Positions 24,766 to 33,047 of a stretch of DNA of 44,437 nt are shown here, piece after piece. Numbering within the stretch: the stretch's first letter is position 1; each line of letters starts with the position of its first letter. The DNA lies in NCBI GenBank assembly GCA_024275485.1, contig JAJRZA010000049.1, positions 1 to 44,437 of the forward strand, written 5' to 3'. Under the pieces are notes generated by a model that saw nothing but the letters and a program-made list of their open reading frames with translations, was not told the DNA's origin and made no database searches. The DNA is from Candidatus Krumholzibacteriota bacterium (lineage in GTDB: Bacteria; Krumholzibacteriota; Krumholzibacteriia; LZORAL124-64-63). The position numbers were made by a program, and so were the translations under genes.

Positions 24766-25054
24766 AATCCGTCTCCAGGGTTTTGATGTATTCGGCCCGG
24801 CGTTTCCCAGATTATCGCCAGGGTAACGCCAGGCCGACTCCGAATAATGCTATCTGTGAATTGTACTTGTTTGAGGGCGGGGCTGCCAGTTTTTCTACAA
24901 GGTTTCCCTGCTGGGTCACGGGCACGATTTCTGCATTGATGAGATAAAGTCACACGGCCCATTGACCAGACGTCCCGGCAATGGTGGAATGAGCCAGGTT
25001 GTTCCCCGATGGTCGGGCAGAACACAACCCCTGGAACCAGGAAAGAGATTTGTC

Positions 25055-25831
25055 ATGTCGAATTGCTCCTGTTGCCGAGTAATCCGAATCACAGTCGGTG
25101 TCCTGCTCCTGCTGCTGCCGATTCTGGCGTGCGCTCCCGGTGGACAGGTGGGACTGGACAATGAAAATCGGGTTTTCCCACCTGACCGACTGCTGCCCCT
25201 GCGTTTGGCCATCGCCACTCCACTGGTTCCCTTTTCCCATGCAGCCGGCCACCAGGCATTGATTGACTGGGACGAAAGTCCCGGTCAGCGTCGTTTGCTG
25301 ATGAACTGCACTTGGAAGGAAGGCCTTCGTAATTTTGTCAGGATCATGGTTCCGGGAACGGAAATCTTCTATCTCGGGGCCGGTAGGGATCCTTTGGCCG
25401 CCGTCAGCAGCCCGGCGCTTACCGAAACTGATACTCTGGGCACCGTAAAGTTCAGCCTCAACGGACGCTCCGCCCTGGACGTGGCCCGGCACCGGGGCTG
25501 GACCCATCTGGTGGTTCCCGAACACCTGGAATACCAGTTGACCGATGCCGGCAAAGATCTGGCTTTGATTTCCTCCGCAGCCATTATCGACGTGCAGGAG
25601 CAGCGAATTGTCTGGCAGGGGGTTATCGACAGTCGGCGGGTTTCGGCAAAGGAACTTGGTTCCAAGGATTCGTTGCAACCGGCCCTGACCGCCTATGAAA
25701 CCACCACCTACTGCTACATCCTGGATTTGGTGCAGATCTTGAATCGGCAGCTGAATGCCAAGCCGCAGAGCAGGCATCAGTTGGCAAGCCCTTGTCAGGA
25801 TCCCCCGCCGCTGTTGCGGGATATGGACTGA
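25055..25831 (+). CDS. Lipoprotein of unknown function
   Basis: A 258-residue protein starting at ATG 25055, with GGAAAGAG upstream. It has a hydrophobic signal segment GVLLLLLPILACAPG with lipobox LACA, so it should be lipid-anchored. The mature part has alternating strands and helices, including GWTHLVVPEHLEYQLTDAG and SSAAIIDVQEQRIVWQGVID. This layout (mature conserved alpha/beta domain, a W-x-G-x-I strand) recalls small periplasmic assembly lipoproteins, but I recognise no family. A frame extends upstream to 24962 without a ribosome site. It is divergent from the purine salvage genes and converges on the PH-domain gene. Confidence 0.8.
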   Translation: MSNCSCCRVIRITVGVLLLLLPILACAPGGQVGLDNENRVFPPDRLLPLRLAIATPLVPFSHAAGHQALIDWDESPGQRRLLMNCTWKEGLRNFVRIMVPGTEIFYLGAGRDPLAAVSSPALTETDTLGTVKFSLNGRSALDVARHRGWTHLVVPEHLEYQLTDAGKDLALISSAAIIDVQEQRIVWQGVIDSRRVSAKELGSKDSLQPALTAYETTTYCYILDLVQILNRQLNAKPQSRHQLASPCQDPPPLLRDMD

Positions 25832-25868
25832 ACCCGGTTCAGGACATGGGGTCTGGGCGTCGTCCTTA

Positions 25869-26336
25869 TCAAAGAACCACCAGTTTTTCATCCTGCCATA
25901 TCAGTTGGGGAGCGCGGTCAGCGAGTTCCTTCAAAAAACGACCACGGTCTTCAGGGGAAATCTCTACCGTGGAAAATTTGTCGTATCGGACCAGGAAACG
26001 GTCTCGGGACAACGCCAGCCCGGTCATGGAATTGCAAACGGGTTCCACCATGATGATGGTATCCAGCTTGATCATTTTCCTGAATGGTCCACTTTGAGTC
26101 AGCAAGTGGGTTTCGGTCAGCCTGTAGCGTGTTCCAAAGAGAATCCAGACCAGGAGCAGGATGAGCAGCAACATGACGAGGCAAATGACAACCCGGGAAG
26201 CGGATCCCACGGAATTATCCAGCAAAACCAGAATGCATGAAAAAAATAAAAGAATAGTGGCTCCCACCATGAGCCCCATCATCCATTTGTCGACCCGCGA
26301 GCGAAATTCAAGATAACTTTGTACGGTCATGGTCAT
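25869..26336 (-). CDS. Membrane protein with YyaB-like PH domain
   Basis: A 155-residue protein with two hydrophobic helices (about residues 20-39 and 48-66), then a soluble PH-like domain: TRYRLTETHLLTQSGPFRKM, then LDTIIMVEPVCNSMTGLALSRDRFLVRY and the closing helix SPEDRGRFLKELADRAP. The order (EP..N......ALS.DR....Y, then SP.D...F...L) is typical of the YyaB-like PH domain (DUF1200), whose function is unknown. It starts 15 bases after the NHL-type lipoprotein stop with AAGG before its ATG, as the last gene of the surface operon. Topology suggests the PH domain faces the cytosol, but this is not certain. Confidence 0.82.
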   Translation of the reverse strand: MTMTVQSYLEFRSRVDKWMMGLMVGATILLFFSCILVLLDNSVGSASRVVICLVMLLLILLLVWILFGTRYRLTETHLLTQSGPFRKMIKLDTIIMVEPVCNSMTGLALSRDRFLVRYDKFSTVEISPEDRGRFLKELADRAPQLIWQDEKLVVL

Positions 26337-26351
26337 GCACCTTCATGCCCA

Positions 26352-27509
26352 CTACTGGGGAGGAGGGGGTGTGCCGGGGTTTCGTTGCTGGTACTCTTCA
26401 AAAGAGATGTACTTGCGGACCATGTTTTCCTCGGGAAAAACTACGAAAATGTAGGCGCCAAAGTGGGTGAGTGTGGGGGTGACGGTCCGGTCCACCACGG
26501 CCAGGCTGCCGGGAATGGAAATCCCTTCATCATTGATGACGAAACTCAGGTCGAACTCACCATCCAGAAAAATCTGGATACGGTTGTTGCCTGAATCACT
26601 CACGTAGATGCGCCCACTGCCGTCCACGGCCGCGGCCTGGGGAAGAGCAAACTCACCAAGGACATCACTGACCCCGCCCACCCAGTCGGATTCGCCGCAA
26701 CCGGGAGCATCTCCCAACACAAAGGATGCCGCTGGTTGAGGCTCACAGGGTAAAGTTCGGAACTGCGCCGCCCGTCCACGCCAGGGATCCTGGTCGTCTT
26801 GATCTGGGGTGGTATCGGTCAAGTCCGGCTCACTGAAGAAGCGAATCACCCAGTTGCGATTGGGGTCCACATCACAGACCAAAAGACTGTCTTCGGTATC
26901 CCGAGCCATTCCCGCCGGGATATGGGTAAATCGAGCTCCATCACCATTGCTGCTGGTCAAAATCCCGTAAGGAGACAGACCGTCAACCTCGTCGAAGGCG
27001 TAACGATGAACAACACCGGAATCGGGATCAGCCAGATAAAGGAAAGTTTGGGCGGAAGGAACCTGTTCGATGCCGGTAGGGCAAGTGGCCAGGGAGACCG
27101 CGGTCTGAACATCGGGCACATCCGTGGAGCCCAGGAGGGTCAAGTCCGTAGTATCGTACCACAGCACCCTGGAGGTGGTTTCATCGTACACAAAGACAAG
27201 ACCCAGATCGGCATCGCCACAGAGGGAAATCAGGTTTCCAGTGCCGACCACCGGCGGAACTCCAGTGGTCAGTTCAAAACTCTGGAACCGTCTGGAGAGA
27301 CTGTCACCATGGATAATGAAAAGCCCACCCTGGATCACGGCCAGCTGCCGAGGGTCATCCACCAGGAACTCTCCTGCCGACAGATAGGCTCTGACCGAGA
27401 ACAGTCCCTTGGGCTGGGGAATGGCAATTTTTTCGCCACACCCCGAAATAAGGGAGCCGACCAACAGAAGCAGCAGAAGGGCTGCCAGCCAATAGCGTAT
27501 GTATTTCAT
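26352..27509 (-). CDS. NHL-type propeller lipoprotein
   Basis: A 385-residue secreted protein with a signal sequence ending in lipobox ISGC (about residue 24). The remainder has repeated strands typical of six-bladed NHL-like propellers. The clearest copy is AVDGSGRIYVSDSGNNRIQI near residue 300; weaker copies include LLVCDVDPNRNWVIRFF and FLYLADPDSGVVHRY. No catalytic residues are visible, and such domains usually bind proteins or sugars. The ATG at 27509 shares a base with the stop of the PorV-like gene (TGATG) and has GGGGA upstream. It belongs to the coupled surface operon. Confidence 0.82.
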   Translation of the reverse strand: MKYIRYWLAALLLLLLVGSLISGCGEKIAIPQPKGLFSVRAYLSAGEFLVDDPRQLAVIQGGLFIIHGDSLSRRFQSFELTTGVPPVVGTGNLISLCGDADLGLVFVYDETTSRVLWYDTTDLTLLGSTDVPDVQTAVSLATCPTGIEQVPSAQTFLYLADPDSGVVHRYAFDEVDGLSPYGILTSSNGDGARFTHIPAGMARDTEDSLLVCDVDPNRNWVIRFFSEPDLTDTTPDQDDQDPWRGRAAQFRTLPCEPQPAASFVLGDAPGCGESDWVGGVSDVLGEFALPQAAAVDGSGRIYVSDSGNNRIQIFLDGEFDLSFVINDEGISIPGSLAVVDRTVTPTLTHFGAYIFVVFPEENMVRKYISFEEYQQRNPGTPPPPQ

Positions 27510-28555
27510 CAGCGTCCCCTTCGCCATGCATCATCGGGTTTGCGTTGGAACAAGGGAGACAGATCCACCGAGATGTGATGAATCGTCCCAAAGCTGCCCT
27601 GATCGCTGTAGGCGTAATCGACCCGGACCAGGAACTGTTTTCGTTTGAGCTGCAAACCAAAACCGGCGGCAAAACCACCTTCCTGGCGACTTGTCTCATA
27701 ACCGGCCCGCAGGAACAGGATCTGGTTGACGCCCACTTCGCTACCGAAGCGGAAGCTCTCCTTGAAGTCGGACGGGTGGTTGAAGTCGGCGGTTGTCAAC
27801 ACGGTGAGCTTGCGGCTCATCTGCCAGGTTCTGGCAGCTCCGAAGGTCCCCACCGTGGGTGCCGGGAAACTCTGGAATTCACCACTGGGAGTGAACCCGT
27901 CGGGCAAGGTCGGTGGTGTACCACCAGGCTTCATGTCCCCACCAAAATTGCGGATCGAGAAGCCGATGCGCATGTCGCCCAGCCCCACGAAATAAAGGAT
28001 CCCTAGATCCGCCAAAATGGATTTCGTCTGGAATTCATCCAGATTCTCCTGGTAATATTTCAGGGTGATGCCCAAAGAGAAACGGTCGGTCATGGCCCGG
28101 GCCAAAGACGCTCCCACAAAGAACTGATTGGCATTGAAATACTGCCCGGTGCCTTCCTGGTGAAACTCGTCCGTGCGCAGGATATCACCCGAGCGCAAAG
28201 AGCCCATGGTCAGGCCAAATCCGAAGCTCTGCTTTCGGTGATGCCAGCTAAGATAATCCAGATCGATATCCGCGGCATAAACACTGTGGCTGGCAAAATA
28301 GTTGGTCCGGCCGGGAGTGCGCATGATGCCAGCCGGATTCCAGAATACAGCAGCACCGTCGGTTGCGCAGGCCACATAGGCTTTGCCCATGGCCACCCCC
28401 CGAGCGCCCACCGGGATGCGCAGGAACTGACCCGAGGCGGTGCCCACATTATCCTCTCCGTAGAGCCGCAGGATGTCACCAGCCAGAGCCGGCCCTCCCA
28501 ATATGAAGCTCAGCAGCAGCGCCATCACCACGAATTTCAGGGGTCGGTTTACCAT
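27509..28555 (-). CDS. PorV/UPF0164-type outer-membrane protein
   Basis: A 348-residue protein with a signal peptide (residues 1-23, cleavage after PALA). The mature N-terminus QFLRIPVGARGVAMGKAYVA with DGAAVFWNPAGI is the signature of the PorV/PorQ and UPF0164 family of outer-membrane barrels. In Bacteroidota, PorV shuttles type IX cargo from the translocon to the attachment complex. The rest alternates strands suitable for a FadL-like barrel and ends HHISVDLSPLF. The start at 28555 lies inside the end of the TonB-dependent receptor gene (7-base overlap) with GGGGGTGAG upstream. Its place beside a T9SS-like cargo protein suggests a secretion or attachment role, by inference. Confidence 0.88.
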   Translation of the reverse strand: MVNRPLKFVVMALLLSFILGGPALAGDILRLYGEDNVGTASGQFLRIPVGARGVAMGKAYVACATDGAAVFWNPAGIMRTPGRTNYFASHSVYAADIDLDYLSWHHRKQSFGFGLTMGSLRSGDILRTDEFHQEGTGQYFNANQFFVGASLARAMTDRFSLGITLKYYQENLDEFQTKSILADLGILYFVGLGDMRIGFSIRNFGGDMKPGGTPPTLPDGFTPSGEFQSFPAPTVGTFGAARTWQMSRKLTVLTTADFNHPSDFKESFRFGSEVGVNQILFLRAGYETSRQEGGFAAGFGLQLKRKQFLVRVDYAYSDQGSFGTIHHISVDLSPLFQRKPDDAWRRGR

Positions 28556-31464
28556 GAATAGCTCACCCCCCACAACAGGGTGAAGGGATTTTCGATGTAA
28601 CTGGGGTCCACAACACCCTTGGCATAATCCTCACTGTCGGTGGAGGCAAAATAGGGATTCTCTTGATTTTCCCGATCATCCCAGGTTTCCACCCAACGAG
28701 GATTGTAGTCGCCGACCTTGTAGCCATCGCCGGTGAAGGGATTGACCCGGCGATAATTGAGTTGATTGAAGAGATTGCGAACTTCCAGGTAGATGGTGAA
28801 CTTTTCCCTTCTGCCAAACCTCCAGAATTTGTTGAAGCGGATGTTGACGGTGCCCTTGTAGGGCCCGGTCTCGCTGTTGATACCGCCGCGCAGGTAATCC
28901 CGTACGCCAACGTAGGTGTAGGGCGTGTAACGCTGACCCGCTTCAGCCCGGGCCAACAGGTTGAAACTCCAGTTCCGGGGCATGCGCCAGCCGAAGATCT
29001 CGGGTTGGTCATCGTCGAAAACGGAAAAGTCCAGATTGAGACTGAGGGTCCAGGGTTTGTCCCACAGAAGCGGCGTCCTGGTCAAACCACCGATGCTGGC
29101 GGTGGGTGTATAAGCCTCGTCGTAAGCTGCTTGCAGGTAGGCTTCATCGGCGTTGCTGTTGGTTCCGGTAGTCCGTTGCAATTCCACACTTCCGGAACCA
29201 CTCAACCAACGGGTGGTGCGTTTGGTCACGGTCATTTCAATGCCCAGACTTCTGGCCGAGTCGCCGTTGAAGTAACGCACCGGCTCAATGGTCACCGTAC
29301 CGCTGTCATTAGGATCGGGAGTTTCTTCGGCACCGATGTCCACGGCCCCCAAGCGAACGCTTTTCGCGTAATCGTAGATGTCACGGTTGTAGAAGGTCAC
29401 TCCCAGGCTCCACAGTCCGCCGAACTCATGCTGAAGTCCGGTTTCGTATTCGATGGTGACCTTGGGGTCGAGGTTGGGATTGCCTAGCAGCTGCACTTCG
29501 GTGGCCGTCTTGGCTTCAAGTTGCGGATAAACGTAGGCAAACCGCGGCCATTGGCTAAAGTGTCCATAGTTGAAGAAGAATTTGTCTCGTTCGGTGACGG
29601 GAAAGCTCAGGCCCAGACGCGGGGAAAGGCGCATCTTCCAATTGCGGCCCAAAGCCCTGTAGGTGCCGTCGGCAAATTCATCGGCCATGTCATCGGTGAT
29701 GAAAAGATAATCATCCGAATTGGCCATCACCTTTTCCACTTCCTTGCCCGGCGCCCACCAGTCGGCCCGAAGACCGGCGTTGACGATGAGGCCACGGAAA
29801 TTGAGGGTATCCTGGAAGTAGGCTGCACCGGTGACTGGATGGGCCAGAAAAATATCTTCCTTGATGCCCAGCTTGCCGCTTGGCGGTGCCCCCAGATTGG
29901 TCTGCAAATCCACCAGTTGCATTTCGGTGAAACTCAGGTCGAACCCGGTTTTGAACTCGTTGTTGCCCAGCCCCATGAAAGAGTAGGCCCCCTTGAGGGT
30001 ATAGCTTTCGGAGTAGTGATCGTGCCAGCGGTCGGCCCCACCGGGCACCTGGCCATCGGGTTGGGAAATGAATTCTGCGGGTAGACCCGGGTTGAAGGGA
30101 TCCCAACCGCTGATCGGCTCATAGGTGGTGAAGTCGTCGTTGCCGTTGACGTTGGCGTGCATGCGGTTGAAGTTGCGGCCAAGGGTGAGCTCGAACCACG
30201 AGTTGTTGTCCAGCACCTGACGGTAATAAACCTGGGACAGGATATTTTCGTTGGTGAACACCATGTACTTGTCAAGGCTGTCCATGAAAGGCCTTGGGTA
30301 CCCCTCACCCGGCAGATTGAAGCCCTGACTGATGCCCATTTGCCGACTCAGGTTGATGTTGAGCTTGTGGCTGGGAGTGATATGCCAGGTCCACTTGGCC
30401 AAGCCGTTCCAGTTGTTTTTCTGACGGGGGGACCAGATGTCGTTTTCGTAGACCGGCGAGGTCAAACTGTTCTGCCGACTGTAAATGGGCAGGTAGCCAT
30501 CCCGGATGTCCATGGATCCGCTCAGCAGAAAATATTGGTTGCCGGGAATATTCAACCCGAGGGCCCGCAAACCGGCGCTGATGGGATCCGGCCCGCTGAG
30601 GCTGCCTTTGACGATGTCGATGTTTTGGGCTTCGCTGAAATTGGTGAGATCGCGCCAATCCCGGGCGTCGTTTTTTGGGACTTTTTTCCCGATATAGTCA
30701 CGTTTGAAGGAAACACGCCCCTCCACTCGATCGCTGCCCTCTTTGGTGCTGACCTTCACCACACCACTGACAGCCTGACCGTACTCGGCGTTGAAGCCAC
30801 CGGTGAGCACTTCGATCTCGTTGATGATCGAAGGATCGATTTGATAACCATAGCCACCACCGGCCAATGGATCGCTGACATTCATGCCGTCGACCACGAA
30901 CATGGTATCGTCGGCCCGGCCACCCCGGATGTGAATCTCGTTGTCCTGCATGGTCACGCCCGGGGCCATGGCCACCATGTCGACCATATTATCCAGGGGC
31001 ATGGCCTCCATCTGCTTGCTGGAGATGAAGTGGGCGCTGCCGGTTCTTTCCACTTCGATCAGGGCGCGTTCGGCCGCCACATCAAAGGGCTCGGCCATGA
31101 TGGCCTGCACTTCAAGATGGAAATCAATGTTGACCACTTCACCGGGACCAAGAGTGACCGTCTCGGTGCCAAGACCGTAGGAGATGTAGGAGGCTTTCAC
31201 CGTGTAGGTTCCCGGCGGCAGGCCACGCATGATAAAAAATCCATCGGTGAATGACATGGTGCCGATGTTGGTGCCGCTGATATAGACGTTGGTGTAGGGC
31301 ATGGTCTCGCCGGTTTCATCGTCGAAAATACGGCCCTTGATGGTCACTGGTGCCACTGGCGCCGTGGCGTTCACACCGGAACGCTGAGCCAGGGCCGGCA
31401 GAGCTGCCCCGAGCAGCAGGCCAAAAAGAATCCAGAACAGGGTTTTGGTGATGAAATGGGTCAT
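28549..31464 (-). CDS. TonB-dependent receptor with N-terminal carboxypeptidase-regulatory-like domain
   Basis: A 971-residue outer-membrane receptor. Order: signal peptide (1-26), carboxypeptidase-D regulatory-like beta-sandwich (about 40-120, VTIKGRIFDDETGETMPYTN and LPPGTYTVKASYISYG), then a plug domain (about 140-260, MEAMPLDNMVDMVAMAPGV, EIHIRGGRADDTMFVVDGMN, EIEVLTGGFNAEYGQAVSGV). A 22-strand-type barrel follows, ending in the aromatic SYSW. No clear TonB box was found between the sandwich and plug. It lacks a SusD partner; instead it is coupled by ATGA to a lipoprotein gene upstream and by a 7-base overlap to the PorV-like gene. It could import a ligand or act as part of an export or attachment apparatus; the substrate is unknown. 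Confidence 0.93.
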   Translation of the reverse strand: MTHFITKTLFWILFGLLLGAALPALAQRSGVNATAPVAPVTIKGRIFDDETGETMPYTNVYISGTNIGTMSFTDGFFIMRGLPPGTYTVKASYISYGLGTETVTLGPGEVVNIDFHLEVQAIMAEPFDVAAERALIEVERTGSAHFISSKQMEAMPLDNMVDMVAMAPGVTMQDNEIHIRGGRADDTMFVVDGMNVSDPLAGGGYGYQIDPSIINEIEVLTGGFNAEYGQAVSGVVKVSTKEGSDRVEGRVSFKRDYIGKKVPKNDARDWRDLTNFSEAQNIDIVKGSLSGPDPISAGLRALGLNIPGNQYFLLSGSMDIRDGYLPIYSRQNSLTSPVYENDIWSPRQKNNWNGLAKWTWHITPSHKLNINLSRQMGISQGFNLPGEGYPRPFMDSLDKYMVFTNENILSQVYYRQVLDNNSWFELTLGRNFNRMHANVNGNDDFTTYEPISGWDPFNPGLPAEFISQPDGQVPGGADRWHDHYSESYTLKGAYSFMGLGNNEFKTGFDLSFTEMQLVDLQTNLGAPPSGKLGIKEDIFLAHPVTGAAYFQDTLNFRGLIVNAGLRADWWAPGKEVEKVMANSDDYLFITDDMADEFADGTYRALGRNWKMRLSPRLGLSFPVTERDKFFFNYGHFSQWPRFAYVYPQLEAKTATEVQLLGNPNLDPKVTIEYETGLQHEFGGLWSLGVTFYNRDIYDYAKSVRLGAVDIGAEETPDPNDSGTVTIEPVRYFNGDSARSLGIEMTVTKRTTRWLSGSGSVELQRTTGTNSNADEAYLQAAYDEAYTPTASIGGLTRTPLLWDKPWTLSLNLDFSVFDDDQPEIFGWRMPRNWSFNLLARAEAGQRYTPYTYVGVRDYLRGGINSETGPYKGTVNIRFNKFWRFGRREKFTIYLEVRNLFNQLNYRRVNPFTGDGYKVGDYNPRWVETWDDRENQENPYFASTDSEDYAKGVVDPSYIENPFTLLWGVSYSW

Positions 31465-33047
31465 TGGGCGACGACCCCCATTTCATCGGTTAAAACCTGT
31501 TCCAAGGCGGTGATCACCTGGGCATTATTGAAATACTCCAGTTGCAAAGAAAAACAGACTACCCGGGCCAGGGGATCCACATCCCGATGCGGACGTCGCA
31601 GGGCAATGACCGGATCAAAAGGCGGTGCGCTGGGACCGTAACAACGGACGCAATATTCCATGCGGTACAGCTCTTCAGACGGTGAATCGAGGTTTTCGAG
31701 AATGTCAAGGCCAGTACCCTGACCAATACTGTAAAGACCGGTGAAACCAGGCAAGTAACTGCCGCCACCCTGGGATTCAGTAGCGCGCCCCCCGAAATTC
31801 TGCAGAATCCCTACCGGAAGTCCTGCAGAAGCATTGATACCCAGTACGTTGGAGCCAAAGGCAATGGACAATCCGTCAGTACCATAACCAGCGACAATTT
31901 TCGAGACCAGCAAAAGGCGTCCCGGTTCCCGGTCATCCAAAGGAATAACATATTGATGCAGAACACCATTGGTGGCCGAGGCGGTGCTCAAAATCGCGCT
32001 CTTGGTGCCACCATCAGTCCACAGGACCACATCGAACTGGCGCATATTCTCCAGCAGGACAAATGGCTTGTCGGGAAACCCGAAAACAAAATCGTATTGA
32101 TCCCAGTTGCCCTGGCCAAACATGCCATCCAGAAGTTCGTTGTACACGGCACGACCCACTGACGACGAATTATCCGGAATATACAGCACTGAATTTTTGG
32201 GAGCCCGCACTTCCCAGGTGTATTGGAATCTGGGGTCGCCCTGGGCTTCATCCTGAACCGAAACAGTGAGTGTTCGCTGCCCTGGATTGACATTGGTGAC
32301 AAATATATCGAACTCATAGGATTCGGTGGCGGGTTCAAAAGGAACCCTCACCCAACCGAGCTCGGGATCAGCGGCAGGGTCGTCAAAATCCCAGGTTTGG
32401 TCCGGATTGCCGCCATCAACAAGGGTGTAGCGGAAAAAATCATCCAGGGTTTCAATACCATCGAGATCATAGGCAAAGAACCGAAAGTTGTTGGCCCCCC
32501 AGTTCCAGTAGACGGTGTCCACCACAGCCTGGCCTTCATAAATGAAATCCCGCTGCATATTCTGGCGTGGCTCGTAATCCGACTGGAAATCCACAACCGG
32601 AGTATGGTTCCGCATGGGAATAAACTGGATGACGGTATCGCTCAGGGCCCCACGGTTGTCCATGCAGGCCAAAAGGAAAGTGGCGCTGGCTTCGCCGCTG
32701 TCGGGATCCGGGGAGAAGGTCATGGTGGTATCGGTGGCGGTGGTGGTATCCCAGGGAGCGGGGTTGTCGCCATCGGTGCGAATGGAAATATAGAATTTCT
32801 CCACCCAGCCGTCTCGATCGGTTCCACTCCAATTGAAGGTGCGGTGAAAATAACTGGTGGGATTCAACTCTTCACCTTCGGCGGTGGGCGTCACAAAGAG
32901 GCGGGCCACCGGAGAGTCGTTTTCCAGTGAATCGGGATCAAAAGGTTCGTTGGCGGCGCAGCCGGCCAGCCAAATGGAGAAGACAACCACCGAGAGCATC
33001 AGGGCCAGCAGCCCGGTCATCAGCGAATTTCGCTTCCAGGATCTCAT
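31461..33047 (-). CDS. Large lipoprotein with Ig-like and amidotransferase-like regions
   Basis: A 528-residue secreted protein with lipobox LAGC at about residue 29 and a Glu/Asp-rich linker. Residues about 45-260 look like one or two Ig/fibronectin-type sandwiches (TFNWSGTDRDGWVEKFYISI, FRFFAYDLDGIETLDDFFRY). Residues about 290-400 read like an alpha/beta fold: NSVLYIPDNSSS, YDFVFGFPDKPFVLLENMRQ, FDVVLWTDGGT and YVIPLDDREPGRLLLVSKIV, reminiscent of class I glutamine amidotransferase-like or ThuA-like domains, with no clear catalytic Cys. The family is not recognised. It overlaps the genes on both sides by four bases (ATGA), second in the surface operon, and may replace SusD as the surface lipoprotein of the receptor. 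Confidence 0.8.
   Translation of the reverse strand: MRSWKRNSLMTGLLALMLSVVVFSIWLAGCAANEPFDPDSLENDSPVARLFVTPTAEGEELNPTSYFHRTFNWSGTDRDGWVEKFYISIRTDGDNPAPWDTTTATDTTMTFSPDPDSGEASATFLLACMDNRGALSDTVIQFIPMRNHTPVVDFQSDYEPRQNMQRDFIYEGQAVVDTVYWNWGANNFRFFAYDLDGIETLDDFFRYTLVDGGNPDQTWDFDDPAADPELGWVRVPFEPATESYEFDIFVTNVNPGQRTLTVSVQDEAQGDPRFQYTWEVRAPKNSVLYIPDNSSSVGRAVYNELLDGMFGQGNWDQYDFVFGFPDKPFVLLENMRQFDVVLWTDGGTKSAILSTASATNGVLHQYVIPLDDREPGRLLLVSKIVAGYGTDGLSIAFGSNVLGINASAGLPVGILQNFGGRATESQGGGSYLPGFTGLYSIGQGTGLDILENLDSPSEELYRMEYCVRCYGPSAPPFDPVIALRRPHRDVDPLARVVCFSLQLEYFNNAQVITALEQVLTDEMGVVAQ

Noticed and set aside
24950-25891. 313-residue minus-strand frame opposite the lipoprotein at 25055
   Set aside because: The plus-strand frame has a signal sequence, a lipobox and a ribosome site; this one reads as an antisense shadow rich in Gln and Pro.
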